From the NCBI GenBank assembly GCA_008125075.1, contig VLTH01000001.1, forward strand, positions 1,046,412-1,110,411: a stretch of DNA of 64,000 nucleotides. The letters run 5' to 3'. Position numbers and translations under genes: made by a program. A model generated the notes under the pieces. The model did no database searches and had not been told where the DNA came from. It saw only the letters and a program-made list of their open reading frames with translations. Of the stretch, positions 1 through 9,709 are shown one piece after another (positions within the stretch are counted from its first letter, which is position 1; the number at the start of each line of letters is the position of its first letter). The stretch is from Acetivibrio alkalicellulosi. Its GTDB lineage: Bacteria > Bacillota > Clostridia > Acetivibrionales > Acetivibrionaceae.

Positions 1-1648
1 TTGATGGGTATATTTTAAAATCATTTATTTGAACATAATATTCATTTTGCTCAAGATCTTTTAGTATTTGCTCATACTTACCTTCATTTTCTTCGTTGAC
101 TTTTTCTAGTGCATCTATGTAATTTGTTGTGCATAAAATTCCATCTACCTTAGCATAATTCCTGCCTTCAAGTCCATTAGGCCCTTGAATAATCTGGTCA
201 TCAGTTAAATTATAGTATCCATAAAAGCCATATCCCTTTTTCTTTCCGTCATTCCATGTTGTATCCATGTGGTACCAGTTACCTTCTATATTTACTACAT
301 TCCATGCATGATCTTCATTTTTAACTATAATGTTTTCTATTCCTGCTGCTCTAAGCATTTTATATGTCAACATTGCATAACCATTACATTTGGTTTTTCC
401 ATAATAAAGTGCACTATATGGATCGTTATATTCATCTGTAGATGAATAATCTACAAAGTTTAATATATAGTCATGTATAAGCTTTTGCTTTTCATGATCA
501 CTCATATCTATGTTTACAAGTTTTGATACTATAAAGTCTACTTGTTTATCAACATACTCTTCTTGCTCTTTTGTTGTATAGTAATCAACATTTAATTTAA
601 CTCCTGAAGTTTCTCTTCTAGTAGGAATAATAGTATATTCCACTCTATTTATGGCTGCATCTAAATATGTATCTTCATTAATTATTGAATTAACTATTTC
701 TACTAACTCTTCAAGAGTAATGTCCTCTTTATATACAACGTTTACACTCTCTTTTCGATTATACATCTCTTTTGAAAGTGTTGACTTTAATTCACTTTTT
801 GTTCTGGCAATATAACTGTATTCATCATCATAAAAAAATTCAAATATTAATTCTAAATTACTATGAACTCCTCTCCATCCAATTGAACTTTCTCGAATTA
901 TAAATGGTTTCTCACTTGCTTTTTCTGCTTCACTAATTAACCTTGCAAGAGTGTCACCAATATCAGAAAAAGTTCCTTCATATACTAAGCTATAATCAGT
1001 TCCTAGACTTCTAAAATTATGAATTAGAGCTTCTTTAAGCTCTTCTAAATTACTTGCTGTTGTAGTTACTGTACAAACATTACTTTCTTCTGAAAACTCT
1101 CCCTCATCTGATACAGCCATAACAGTGAATTCATATGTTTGCCCTGGAATCAAATCATCAAGTGTATGCGGAGACGTTTCTATATTCTCTAAAAAGTAAT
1201 TTTCTGAAAAAATCACATAGGATATATCATTCCTATCTGTTGAATGTGACCATGATAGGGTTGCAGAACTGGAAGTTTGAGATACCACTGTTAAATTTTC
1301 AGGTGGATCTATTGTTGGAGATTGTGGATTTGGATTCATTCTTTCCACAGGAAACACATCAATTATTTCAAGAAGATATCGATTTAAAAGAACATAATCT
1401 ATGCTGTCAATATTGCCATCTCCATTTAAATCTGCTGCTTGAATATTTATTGCACTTTCATCAATAATGTCAAGCATATATCTGCGTAATAAAACACGAT
1501 CAGTACTATCAATTTTACCGTCATTATTTATATCTCCATAGGTAAAAGAATTCCCATAAACTTTAGATATGTCCTCTAAAGCCAAGATTGGTGTTAACAC
1601 CATACATAAAACAATAGCAAAGCTCAATAACCTTTTAAAACCATTCAT
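1..1648 (-). CDS. Dockerin-FN3-transglutaminase-like secreted protein (partial, runs off window)
   Basis: The reading frame is open from an ATG at 1648 (preceded by a strong GGGGAGG site) to the window edge, so the C-terminus is missing. A signal peptide spans about residues 1-23. A duplicated type-I dockerin follows immediately (about 38-97), with calcium loops GDINNDGKIDSTD and ADLNGDGNIDSID. A fibronectin-III-like module lies at about 110-190. Further on a transglutaminase-like core is visible: Cys in KTKCNGYAM (about 421), His in NEDHAWNVV (about 447) and Asp in YHMDTTWND (about 462). The dockerin predicts attachment to a cohesin on a cellulosome. The transglutaminase-like fold in bacteria is usually a cysteine protease or amidase, so a cellulosomal protease or peptide-bond-acting enzyme is the inference. 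The N-terminal dockerin position is less common than a C-terminal one. Confidence 0.85.
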   Translation of the reverse strand, partial: MNGFKRLLSFAIVLCMVLTPILALEDISKVYGNSFTYGDINNDGKIDSTDRVLLRRYMLDIIDESAINIQAADLNGDGNIDSIDYVLLNRYLLEIIDVFPVERMNPNPQSPTIDPPENLTVVSQTSSSATLSWSHSTDRNDISYVIFSENYFLENIETSPHTLDDLIPGQTYEFTVMAVSDEGEFSEESNVCTVTTTASNLEELKEALIHNFRSLGTDYSLVYEGTFSDIGDTLARLISEAEKASEKPFIIRESSIGWRGVHSNLELIFEFFYDDEYSYIARTKSELKSTLSKEMYNRKESVNVVYKEDITLEELVEIVNSIINEDTYLDAAINRVEYTIIPTRRETSGVKLNVDYYTTKEQEEYVDKQVDFIVSKLVNIDMSDHEKQKLIHDYILNFVDYSSTDEYNDPYSALYYGKTKCNGYAMLTYKMLRAAGIENIIVKNEDHAWNVVNIEGNWYHMDTTWNDGKKKGYGFYGYYNLTDDQIIQGPNGLEGRNYAKVDGILCTTNYIDALEKVNEENEGKYEQILKDLEQNEYYVQINDFKIYPS

Positions 1649-1858
1649 TATAAAGTTCCTCCCCAAGTTTTTTTATATTTTATATCTAAAATCCTTGTAG
1701 TATTACTTACAAAGATTATTAATAACGTTTATTAAAGTTATCTTATATTTTTAAGTGATTTTACCATATTTATTATCAGTTTTCAAGTTGTTTTTTAAAA
1801 TTGACTTAAAGAGACTTAAAGATTTAAAGACCTAACGCTGAGACTTATAGACTTATAT

Positions 1859-1888
1859 GGGTGCATATTTAAGTGAAGAAAATATAGC
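1859..1888. repeat. Dispersed intergenic motif, copy 1 (partial)
   Basis: GGGTGCATATTTAAGTGAAG then AAAATATAGC, in the 425-bp gap between the dockerin-transglutaminase gene and the TetR gene. The rest of that gap holds short direct repeats of GACTTAAAGA near 1803-1830 and nothing else recognisable. Confidence 0.4.
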
Positions 1889-2074
1889 AGAAAAAGTTTT
1901 ATAGCCTATTAATAAAATCTTTGGGCATGGAGCCCTGACCCTTTTAAGTCTTTCATGACCTTCAAAGATTCTAATGCGACGAGAAAAGAGAGACCATCCT
2001 TCTTCGCAAATAGCATTATAATATTAAAAGCTAGTGTATTTGCAAATTAGAGTTAATAGTCACTTTAATATAAT

Positions 2075-2614
2075 TTATATTTGAGTAACAGAATACATTG
2101 TATTGAGAAAAGTTTCAATAGGCATGTCACATCCATTTCTATACCACATTCTTATAGAACCAATAAAACCCGAACTATAAAATTCAAGAATATATTTATT
2201 ATTAATGTTAGTAGAATCTTTCAAATATTTTTTTAGCAATCTCTTAAGAAGATTATGCAATTTTTCTTCAAAAGCTTTGTCTCCGTTTTCACTAAATAGC
2301 CTTAAATTATATTTCTCATATTCATTACACAATGATACCATTCGTTCAGTAAAAGCTTCTGCAGTTATATTTTGGGCATCACCTAAAGAGTTTTCTATTT
2401 TCTGTTCCATTTCTAATATTATTTTTGCCTCAATGCTATTTAGTACATCGTATATATTTTCAAAATATTCATAAAATGTTATTCTGTTGTAACCAGCTTT
2501 GTCTGTTATTTTCTTTATAGTTATTTTTTTAATTTCATGATTTTTATACAGTTGCCAAAAAGCATCCATTAATGCATTTTTGGTAAACACTCTTGTTTTT
2601 GATATTTTACTCAT
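2075..2614 (-). CDS. TetR/AcrR-family transcriptional regulator
   Basis: The product is about 179 residues, typical for the family. The N-terminal helix-turn-helix (about residues 10-55) has the pattern TIKKITDKAGYNRITFYEYF, where the Y-Y-F recognition-helix end is characteristic of TetR. The C-terminal ligand/dimer domain has no recognisable ligand signature. I place the start at 2614 (MSKISKT) because GAGG sits 6 nt upstream; an ATG four codons earlier overlaps that site. The gene is divergent from the CotH-VTC-DUF4956 operon, and two palindromes lie in the shared 155-bp gap, so it probably represses that operon and perhaps itself. Confidence 0.85.
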   Translation of the reverse strand: MSKISKTRVFTKNALMDAFWQLYKNHEIKKITIKKITDKAGYNRITFYEYFENIYDVLNSIEAKIILEMEQKIENSLGDAQNITAEAFTERMVSLCNEYEKYNLRLFSENGDKAFEEKLHNLLKRLLKKYLKDSTNINNKYILEFYSSGFIGSIRMWYRNGCDMPIETFLNTMYSVTQI

Positions 2615-2650
2615 GCTATACCTCAAAAAAACTTACAAATAATATATTGA

Positions 2651-2684
2651 TGTATGTTGAAAAAACATACAACTGTTGTATAAT
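2651..2684 (+). promoter_or_regulatory. Sigma-A-type promoter overlapped by two palindromes (TetR operator candidate)
   Basis: TTGAAA (2657-2662) and TATAAT (2679-2684) are separated by 16 bp and point toward the CotH gene at 2770. TACAACTGTTGTA (2668-2680) is a perfect 13-bp palindrome lying between and over the -10. TGTATGTT/AACATACA (2651-2658 and 2664-2671) is a second inverted repeat overlapping the -35. Occupancy of either would block polymerase, as expected for a TetR-type repressor site. That the neighbouring TetR protein binds here is inference. Confidence 0.65.
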
Positions 2685-2769
2685 ATTTATTATATCATAG
2701 CCCAGCGTCATTTACAATTAAATAAGCACCCTGCACCCCAAGCTTTTTATAATGTGAGGTATATGTAAA

Positions 2770-4746
2770 ATGAAAAATGAAAGAAATAAAAAAATATTTT
2801 TTTTATTTACTGTAACAGGTGTACTTATTATGACACTTTTGTTATTGTTTATAGTAGATAATTTTAATAGTAATAATATAGAAACGGCTTCAAACTATTT
2901 GTCAGTTGATAACATAAATTATCCTAATACTCTTTTTGATAATTCTTATATTCATACTATTGATATTTATGTTGATAAACAGGCATGGACTTATATGATT
3001 AAAAATGCAGAAAAGAAAAAATACATTCCATGTAAAATGGTTATTGATGGGGTAGAAATTGATCAAGTTGGAATAAGGCCAAAGGGTAATTCATCTTTAA
3101 AACAGATAGGCGGAATGAATTCCGAAAACTTCAGTTTTAAGGTTGAGTTTGACCGCTATATAAACCAGACATTTGATGGCCTTGATAAACTAGCACTTAA
3201 TAATTTTACGCAGGATCCAACACATATGAAGGACTATCTGACCCAACAGATGATGAATTACATTGGTATTCCTGCTCCATTAACAAGTTTTGTCAATATA
3301 ACACTAAATGGTGAGCCCTTTGGATTTTATTTAGCTGTTGAAGCAGTTGAAGACTCCTTTTCCTTAAGAAACTATGGTAATAATGATGGTACGTTGTATA
3401 AACCTGACTCTCTTCAAATGGCTAATTTTGATTTTTCAGCACTTGCCACATATACAATGAGTGATGGTCAAACTACAGTTGAATTTATTTCTGACATTAT
3501 GTCTGGTAAAGCATATAAGGACGCTGACCAAAATACAAGGATAGATGCACTAGGGGATTTTGCTGCTGTTCTTCTAGAAGCTAGCAATATTAGTACTGAT
3601 GTTTCTGGATTAGTTTACATTGATGATAATCCTAAAAGCTATAATGCTATTTTTGATCAGGCAATATTTAATGCAACCCAAAGAGATAAAAAGAGATTGA
3701 TAAATTCAATTAAAATGATAAACAATGGTGAAAATCTAGATGATGTAATAGACATTGAGAGTGTAATAAAATATTTTGTTGTACATAATTTCGTTGTTAA
3801 TTATGATGGGTACACAAGTATTTTTTCTCACAATTATTATTTGCACGAAAAAGATGGTAAATTATCTATGATACCCTGGGACTATAACCTTGCCTTTGGT
3901 TGTTTAACATTTGATGCAGCTAAATCAGTTATGGATTTATTAAAAGACTATATTATATTAGACGGTATATCCTATGGAATGAGTACAGATAAGAGTATGG
4001 TTAACTATCCAATTGCCTCGCCTAATTTTACAGTTACTCTCGAAGAAAGACCTCTTATATATCAAGTATTAAATAATAAAGAATACTATGATTTATACCA
4101 TAAATACTTCGATGAATTTATATCAGATTACTTTGAAAGTGGATACTTTAATGACTTCTATTCAAAAACCATTGATATGATATCACCATATGTAAAAAAT
4201 GATGTAAAAGGTTTTTTTACCTACAATCAATTTGAGAATGGAGCAAAAGAACTTAAGAAATTTTGTAATTTAAGATCTAAAAGCATAAGAGGACAGTTAA
4301 ATGGTACCATTCCTTCAACTTTAACTGGTCAAAATGAGAATCCTGAAAGCCTTATTGATGTTGGTGACTTAGATATCATTAAGACTATTGACTTTTCTAC
4401 AATGATTACAATGCTTGGCATTTCTGTTGAGGATATTGATGAAGTTCTTAAAGCAGTTATAAAACACATCCCTAATAAATATTTGACAGATGGTAAAATA
4501 AACATATCAAAGCTTGAAATAGCTGGAATCGACTCACTAAAGGAAAACATTGATGTTATAGCTTCCATCGCATTTAATGTTATAAAAGATAATCATATTG
4601 TGAGAAAAAAAGTAATTACTATGATAACTCCTTTTATATTATTGGTGTTGTCATTGCTTTTAATAATAGTTTTTACAATAGTATTAAATAAGTATTCACG
4701 GGTAAAGCATAAAACAAATATGCACCGCAAATATGAGGAGGGGTAA
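2770..4746 (+). CDS. CotH-family kinase-like membrane protein
   Basis: A 658-residue protein with an N-terminal membrane anchor (about 9-29) and a C-terminal transmembrane segment (about 617-640), placing the central domain outside the cytoplasm. CotH-family signatures are visible: RPKGNSS near residue 103, DKLALNN near 140, NYDGYTSIFSHNYYL near 343, and MIPWDYNLAFG near 370, in which the Asp of WDYN is the predicted metal-binding residue. CotH proteins are atypical protein kinases known from spore coats; in cellulolytic clostridia they also occur on extracellular enzymes. It is the first gene of a three-gene operon (2-bp gap to the VTC gene). A GTGAGGT site precedes the ATG. Confidence 0.85.
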   Translation: MKNERNKKIFFLFTVTGVLIMTLLLLFIVDNFNSNNIETASNYLSVDNINYPNTLFDNSYIHTIDIYVDKQAWTYMIKNAEKKKYIPCKMVIDGVEIDQVGIRPKGNSSLKQIGGMNSENFSFKVEFDRYINQTFDGLDKLALNNFTQDPTHMKDYLTQQMMNYIGIPAPLTSFVNITLNGEPFGFYLAVEAVEDSFSLRNYGNNDGTLYKPDSLQMANFDFSALATYTMSDGQTTVEFISDIMSGKAYKDADQNTRIDALGDFAAVLLEASNISTDVSGLVYIDDNPKSYNAIFDQAIFNATQRDKKRLINSIKMINNGENLDDVIDIESVIKYFVVHNFVVNYDGYTSIFSHNYYLHEKDGKLSMIPWDYNLAFGCLTFDAAKSVMDLLKDYIILDGISYGMSTDKSMVNYPIASPNFTVTLEERPLIYQVLNNKEYYDLYHKYFDEFISDYFESGYFNDFYSKTIDMISPYVKNDVKGFFTYNQFENGAKELKKFCNLRSKSIRGQLNGTIPSTLTGQNENPESLIDVGDLDIIKTIDFSTMITMLGISVEDIDEVLKAVIKHIPNKYLTDGKINISKLEIAGIDSLKENIDVIASIAFNVIKDNHIVRKKVITMITPFILLVLSLLLIIVFTIVLNKYSRVKHKTNMHRKYEEG

Positions 4747-4748
4747 AA

Positions 4749-5423
4749 ATGAAACTTCGGCAAGAGTTCAAGATTTTTCTTAACTATTTTGACTATCTTA
4801 TTATTCGTTCACGGTTAAAAGCAGTAATTCCACAGGATAAAAATGTTAATGATGCTGGAGAATATAAAATAAGAAGTCTATATTTTGATAATGTTGATGA
4901 CAAGGCTTTGTGGGAAAAACTATGCGGAGTTAACTTTCGGGAGAAATTTAGAATCCGTTGTTATAATGATAATTATGATTTTATAAATGTTGAAAAGAAA
5001 AGTAAGATTAACGGATTGTGTAACAAGATTTCTGAAAGAGTTACTAAAGATGAAGTAAGAAAGATACTAGACGGTGATATTGGATGGATGCTTAATTCAA
5101 ATAGACCTCTTATTTCTGAGCTATATGTAAAAATGAAAACACAACATTTAAGACCTAAAACAATTGTGGACTACTTGAGAGAACCTTATATATACACAGC
5201 TGGAAATGTACGAATTACACTTGACAGAAATATAAAAACTGGTGTAAACTCCATTAACATGCTAGATCCCAATGTTCCTATGGTTAAAGCAAATGAACAA
5301 ACAATACTGTTAGAGGTTAAGTATGATAATTTCATACCAACCATGATTTCTGAACTAATACAGATTCAAAACAGGCAAACATCTGCCTTTTCAAAATATG
5401 TATCATGTCGAACATATGGATAA
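4749..5423 (+). CDS. VTC-domain (polyphosphate polymerase-like) protein
   Basis: A 224-residue cytosolic protein consisting of one VTC tunnel domain. Expected basic and acidic strands are present: RQEFK at the N-terminus, KIRSLYFDN (about 41), FREKFRIRCYN (about 61), VEKKSKINGLCNK (about 77) and ILLEVKYD near the end. In the yeast VTC complex such residues bind nucleotide triphosphate and the growing polyphosphate chain. Whether this bacterial member makes polyphosphate is not shown by sequence. It starts 2 bp after the CotH stop behind GAGGAGGGG and is followed after 32 bp by a DUF4956 gene; the three genes recur together in Firmicutes. Confidence 0.85.
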   Translation: MKLRQEFKIFLNYFDYLIIRSRLKAVIPQDKNVNDAGEYKIRSLYFDNVDDKALWEKLCGVNFREKFRIRCYNDNYDFINVEKKSKINGLCNKISERVTKDEVRKILDGDIGWMLNSNRPLISELYVKMKTQHLRPKTIVDYLREPYIYTAGNVRITLDRNIKTGVNSINMLDPNVPMVKANEQTILLEVKYDNFIPTMISELIQIQNRQTSAFSKYVSCRTYG

Positions 5424-5455
5424 AATTAAAACTAATTTTGGGAGGTAATTAAACA

Positions 5456-6121
5456 ATGATTGATTTTTTAAATTCAAATTTTCTAACAAACGCAACAGCA
5501 GTAAGTGGTTTTGATATTGTTATAGGTATTATGTCTGCTTTTCTTGTAGGTCTATTTATTTTTATAGTTTACAAGAAAACATTTTTAGGAGTAATGTTTT
5601 CAGCTAATTTTGGATTATCTTTAATAGGTATGGCTATGATAACATCCGGAGTTATCTTAGCTGTTTCAAGCAATGTAGTCCTGTCTCTTGGTATGGTAGG
5701 TGCACTTTCTATTGTCAGATTTAGAACAGTAGTTAAGGATCCTCTTGACTTAGTATTTTTGTTCTGGGCTATTACATCAGGTATCGTTGTTGGTGCAGGA
5801 ATGATTCCTCTAGCAGTTGTAACAAGCCTTTTACTGGGTATTGTTATCATTATATTTGTAAACAAAAAAAGCAGACAAAATCCCTACATGCTAGTTGTTA
5901 ACTGTGAAAACTCAGATATAGAAGATTCTGTTATGAATTTAATTGAATCTTACACAGGAGCAGCGAAAATCAAAGGCAAAACAGTTTCAAAGGTCGGAAT
6001 GGAGCTTACTGTTGAAGTTCTTTTGAAAGACGGGTACAGCAAATTTGTTAATGATTTAATTAATATTTCTGGTGTCACAAATGCTGTTATGGTAAGCTAT
6101 AACGGCCAATATATGGATTAA
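5456..6121 (+). CDS. DUF4956 membrane protein
   Basis: A 221-residue protein with four or five hydrophobic segments in the first 140 residues and a soluble C-terminal domain of about 80 residues (ACT-like in appearance, from residue 141). The family hallmark LGMVGALSIVRFRT followed by KDPLDLVFLFWAI is present. GGGAGG lies 9 nt before the ATG. As last gene of the CotH-VTC-DUF4956 operon it could be the membrane partner of the VTC protein, analogous to the membrane subunits of yeast VTC; this is inference. Confidence 0.85.
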   Translation: MIDFLNSNFLTNATAVSGFDIVIGIMSAFLVGLFIFIVYKKTFLGVMFSANFGLSLIGMAMITSGVILAVSSNVVLSLGMVGALSIVRFRTVVKDPLDLVFLFWAITSGIVVGAGMIPLAVVTSLLLGIVIIIFVNKKSRQNPYMLVVNCENSDIEDSVMNLIESYTGAAKIKGKTVSKVGMELTVEVLLKDGYSKFVNDLINISGVTNAVMVSYNGQYMD

Positions 6122-6146
6122 GGTGTTTCTGTGAATAGAAACACCT
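6121..6146. terminator. 10-bp inverted repeat between convergent genes
   Basis: AGGTGTTTCT (6121-6130) and AGAAACACCT (6137-6146) are perfect arms with a 6-nt loop, exactly between the DUF4956 stop and the aconitase stop (which lies inside the right arm). There is no good T-run on either side, so a bidirectional terminator is likely but not certain. Confidence 0.5.
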
Positions 6147-8847
6147 ACTTTAAAAAGTTTCGCAAAACCATATTTAGTATACCACCATTTCGGTAGTATT
6201 CAATTTCTATATTGCTGTCAAGTCTTGATATTAAATCGAAATTTAAACTACTACCGTCATTTCTAGTTATGAAAACCTTTATTTTTTGGTTAGGGTGGAG
6301 TATTTGAGAAATACCAGTTATATCAAAGCTTTCATTACCTGTTATACCTAATGAATCAGCGTTTGTTCCATTTATAAACTGTAAAGGTAGTATACCCATT
6401 CCTACAAGATTACTTCTGTGAATCCTCTCAAAACTCTCCGCAATAACTGCTTTTACCCCTAAAAGATAAGCTCCCTTTGCTGCCCAATCTCTTGAACTAC
6501 CCGAACCATACTCCTTTCCTGCTATGACAATCAATGGTGTATGAGTTTTATTATACTCATTACAGGCCTCATATACTGTCGTTATTTCATTTGAAGATAT
6601 ATGTCTGGTAAATCCTCCCTCTATGCCGGGAACCATTTTGTTTCTTATTCTAATATTTGCAAAAGTTCCTCTCACCATAACTTGGTGATTCCCTCTGCGA
6701 GATCCATATGAATTAAAGTTATCTTTATCTATGTTCTTCAATAAAAGATATTTTGCAGCTGGTGAATCAAAAGGAATAGCTCCAGCTGGTGAAATATGAT
6801 CAGTAGTAACGCTGTCACCAAGAAAAATTAATACTTTTGCATCAATTAAGTCCTTTTGTTCTTCTATGTTCTTCTTCATTTCATTAAAAAATGGGGGTTT
6901 TTTTATATATGATGATGTTTCATCCCACTTATAAAGTTTTTCTTTAGAATAATTTATATCATTCCAATGCTTATTAGCTTTAAATATTTTATTATATTTA
7001 TTAATATACATTTCTGATGTAATATTATCCTTTAAAATCTTCTGGATTTCTTTATGATCTGGCCATATATCCTTTAAGTAAACAGGCTTATTATCAGCAC
7101 TTAAAGCAATAGGTTCTGATAATAGATCTATATTTACAGTACCTGCTATAGCGTATGCAACAACAAGTGGAGGAGAAGCTAGATAATTCATTTTTACCTG
7201 TGGGTGTATTCTTCCTTCAAAATTACGGTTTCCACTTAGAACAGCAGCTACTGTAATATCATTTTCATCAACAGCTTTGCTAACTTCATTTATTAAAGGT
7301 CCGCTATTACCTATACAAGTAGTACATCCATAGCCTGCAATATAAAAACCAAGCTTTTCTAAATAAGGAAGCAGGCCTGATCTTTGTAAATAATCCGTAA
7401 CAACAAGTGAACCTGGTGCTAAACTGGTTTTTACATATTCAGGTTTGACAAGACCTAGCTCAACAGCCTTTTTGGCAACAAGTCCAGCACTTATCATAAC
7501 GTAAGGATTAGAAGTATTAGTACAGCTAGTAATAGCAGCTATGACAATTGAACCTGTTTTTAAATCTTCAGTTTTACCGTTCTTATATTTTATTTTTACA
7601 CTATCACTTACTTTGTCTTTGCTAAGTTGATATCCTCCCTTATCAATAGGTGCAGTGACTTTGTCCCAGAAATTTTTCTTCATATCTCTTAGGTTTATAA
7701 TATCCTGAGGGCGTTTAGGACCTGCAAGACTTGGCTCTATAGTTGAAAGATCTAGATGCAATGTAGAACTAAAAATAGGTTCTTTAGAACTGTCAGTTCT
7801 AAACATTCCTTGGGTCTTATAGTATGCTTCTACAAGAGATATTTGCTTTTTACTTCGCCCTGTTGACTTAAGATAGGATAATGTATTACAATCTACAGGA
7901 AAAAACGCTACTGTAGCTCCATATTCTGGTGCCATATTTGAAATGGTAGCCCTATCTTCAACATTTAAACTGCTTACACCCTCTCCGTAAAACTCAACAA
8001 ATTTGCCTACAACGCCTTCATTTCTAAGAATACTGGTTATTGTAAGAGCAAGATCAGTTGCAGTAGCATAATCAGGAAGGCGACCAGTGAGTTTAAAACC
8101 TATAACATCAGGAAGTAAAAAATAAAGTGGCTGTCCAAGCATACCAGCTTCTGCTTCAATTCCACCTACTCCCCATCCCAAAACGCCTGCCCCATTAATC
8201 ATAGTGGTATGAGAGTCAGTACCTACAAGGGAATCAGGACAAATTATATTTTCACCATTAACTTCTTTTGTCACAGCTATACCAGCAAGATATTCAAGAT
8301 TTACCTGATGAACTATACCAACAGATGGAGGAAATACTCGAAAATGTGAAAAAGAATTTTGAGCCCATTTTAAGAGTTTGTATCTTTCAATATTTCTTTC
8401 AAACTCTTTTGATATATTACAGTTTAAAGCATCACTATTACCAAAGCAATCAACTATTACAGAATGGTCAATAACAAGATCTACTGGAACAATGGGATTG
8501 ATTTTTGCTGGTTCCCCTCCCATTTCATAAATTTTCTGCCTCATTGCTGCTAAATCCACAACAACAGGAATTCCTGTAAAGTCCTGAAGTACTATTCTAA
8601 AAGGTATAAAAGGTATTTCTCCTTTTTCCTTTTTAGTACCCCATGAAGCAATCCTTTTTATATGTTCTATAGTTACTAAATTTTCATCATAATTTCTAAC
8701 TGCATTTTCTAATAGAACTTTAATAGAGTATGGAAGTGATGATATATTTTCTATTCCTAGACCTTCAAGAGCATTTATATCATAGTATATATATTCTTCT
8801 TGGTCTATTATAAGTTTTTTACTTAAATTCATTTTATTAAAATTCAT
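6145..8847 (-). CDS. acnA: Aconitate hydratase, AcnA type
   Basis: The 900-residue product matches the full length of the AcnA/IRP1 family. The three [4Fe-4S]-ligating cysteines are visible as SCTNTSNP (about 447) and YGCTTCIGNSGP (about 513-516). The swivel domain carries the GKEYGSGSSRDWAAKG active-site loop, and the N-terminus has DFTGIPVVVDLAAMR. It interconverts citrate and isocitrate in the cytosol, feeding 2-oxoglutarate synthesis in an anaerobe with a partial TCA cycle. GGAGAG precedes the ATG by 9 nt. A 23-bp palindrome lies about 32 bp upstream. Confidence 0.95.
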   Translation of the reverse strand: MNFNKMNLSKKLIIDQEEYIYYDINALEGLGIENISSLPYSIKVLLENAVRNYDENLVTIEHIKRIASWGTKKEKGEIPFIPFRIVLQDFTGIPVVVDLAAMRQKIYEMGGEPAKINPIVPVDLVIDHSVIVDCFGNSDALNCNISKEFERNIERYKLLKWAQNSFSHFRVFPPSVGIVHQVNLEYLAGIAVTKEVNGENIICPDSLVGTDSHTTMINGAGVLGWGVGGIEAEAGMLGQPLYFLLPDVIGFKLTGRLPDYATATDLALTITSILRNEGVVGKFVEFYGEGVSSLNVEDRATISNMAPEYGATVAFFPVDCNTLSYLKSTGRSKKQISLVEAYYKTQGMFRTDSSKEPIFSSTLHLDLSTIEPSLAGPKRPQDIINLRDMKKNFWDKVTAPIDKGGYQLSKDKVSDSVKIKYKNGKTEDLKTGSIVIAAITSCTNTSNPYVMISAGLVAKKAVELGLVKPEYVKTSLAPGSLVVTDYLQRSGLLPYLEKLGFYIAGYGCTTCIGNSGPLINEVSKAVDENDITVAAVLSGNRNFEGRIHPQVKMNYLASPPLVVAYAIAGTVNIDLLSEPIALSADNKPVYLKDIWPDHKEIQKILKDNITSEMYINKYNKIFKANKHWNDINYSKEKLYKWDETSSYIKKPPFFNEMKKNIEEQKDLIDAKVLIFLGDSVTTDHISPAGAIPFDSPAAKYLLLKNIDKDNFNSYGSRRGNHQVMVRGTFANIRIRNKMVPGIEGGFTRHISSNEITTVYEACNEYNKTHTPLIVIAGKEYGSGSSRDWAAKGAYLLGVKAVIAESFERIHRSNLVGMGILPLQFINGTNADSLGITGNESFDITGISQILHPNQKIKVFITRNDGSSLNFDLISRLDSNIEIEYYRNGGILNMVLRNFLK

Positions 8848-8878
8848 TTTTTCACGCTCTCCAATTAATATTTTTAAA

Positions 8879-8901
8879 TTCTGAAAATAAAAATTTCAGA
8901 A
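8879..8901. promoter_or_regulatory. Palindrome upstream of acnA
   Basis: TTCTGAAA (8879-8886) and TTTCAGAA (8894-8901) flank a 7-nt spacer, 32 bp upstream of the acnA start. It could be an operator or a leader hairpin. An almost identical element with similar flanking bases occurs at 40005-40045. Confidence 0.4.
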
Positions 8902-9089
8902 AAGAAGCCTTTGATTTTTTATAAATTACCCTAAAATATAATTTTAAAACAAAAAAGATCAGATCAATTTTGACTATTCTTAGAAAAACTGATGTTGGTA
9001 GGAGATCCTAAAATTAAATATATTCCTGCTGTTGTAAATTTTTTTCCAAGTCATTTAAAGAGTCTTTATCAGTATAATTACAACACATT

Positions 9090-9617
9090 TTATTTTAGAA
9101 ATATACTTCTTTTATTTAATTGCAGTTCATTAGATGTCAACTGAATTATTAATTCTTCTATTGCTGATATACTTGCAACAACAGAAATTATATACATTAA
9201 AGTACTTACATTAATATAGGGAATGAATAATACAGATATAAATAAAACTATTCCAGTAATCTTATTTCCATATGTATGCAAAATAGCAAAGACTCTATAT
9301 TTTTTTAGTGCTACAACAATTGATGCTAATCTAATAATAGCAATAAAAATAATCCAAATTAGAATTTCATCAGTAAGTTTTACAATTGGATATAATATCA
9401 CTAATAATATTCCTAGCATTATTAGGTCAGCTAGTGAATCCAGCCTTGCACCAAATTTACTTGTTCCTATTCTTCTTGCAATAAACCCATCGGCAATATC
9501 ACTTAATCCACAAATAATATATATTATGTAAAATGTTATGCTAAAAGGTTTAACAAATATCAAGATTAAAGAAAAAACTATTCTACTAAATGATATATAA
9601 TTCGGTATTGTATTCAT
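9090..9617 (-). CDS. CDP-alcohol phosphatidyltransferase family protein
   Basis: A 175-residue integral membrane protein with about five hydrophobic segments. The diagnostic CDP-alcohol signature D-x2-DG-x2-AR-x8-G-x3-D-x3-D is complete: SDIADGFIARR followed by FGARLDSLAD (residues about 40-64). It transfers a phosphatidyl group from CDP-diacylglycerol to an alcohol; length and shape fit a PgsA-like or related short enzyme, but the acceptor cannot be told from sequence. AGGTGAG precedes the ATG. Confidence 0.85.
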   Translation of the reverse strand: MNTIPNYISFSRIVFSLILIFVKPFSITFYIIYIICGLSDIADGFIARRIGTSKFGARLDSLADLIMLGILLVILYPIVKLTDEILIWIIFIAIIRLASIVVALKKYRVFAILHTYGNKITGIVLFISVLFIPYINVSTLMYIISVVASISAIEELIIQLTSNELQLNKRSIFLK

Positions 9618-9709
9618 GATCTTTTCTCACCTAAAGTAATTTTGTCTTTATTAATAATATCATTCAATCCTTTTAATCCTTACTTTTTTATTAATTTGCC
9701 TATTTTCTT

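Noticed and set aside
1135..1467. 110-residue plus-strand frame
   Set aside because: Antisense to the dockerin-transglutaminase gene on the minus strand, which has signal peptide, dockerin and FN3; the plus-strand product is a low-complexity shadow.
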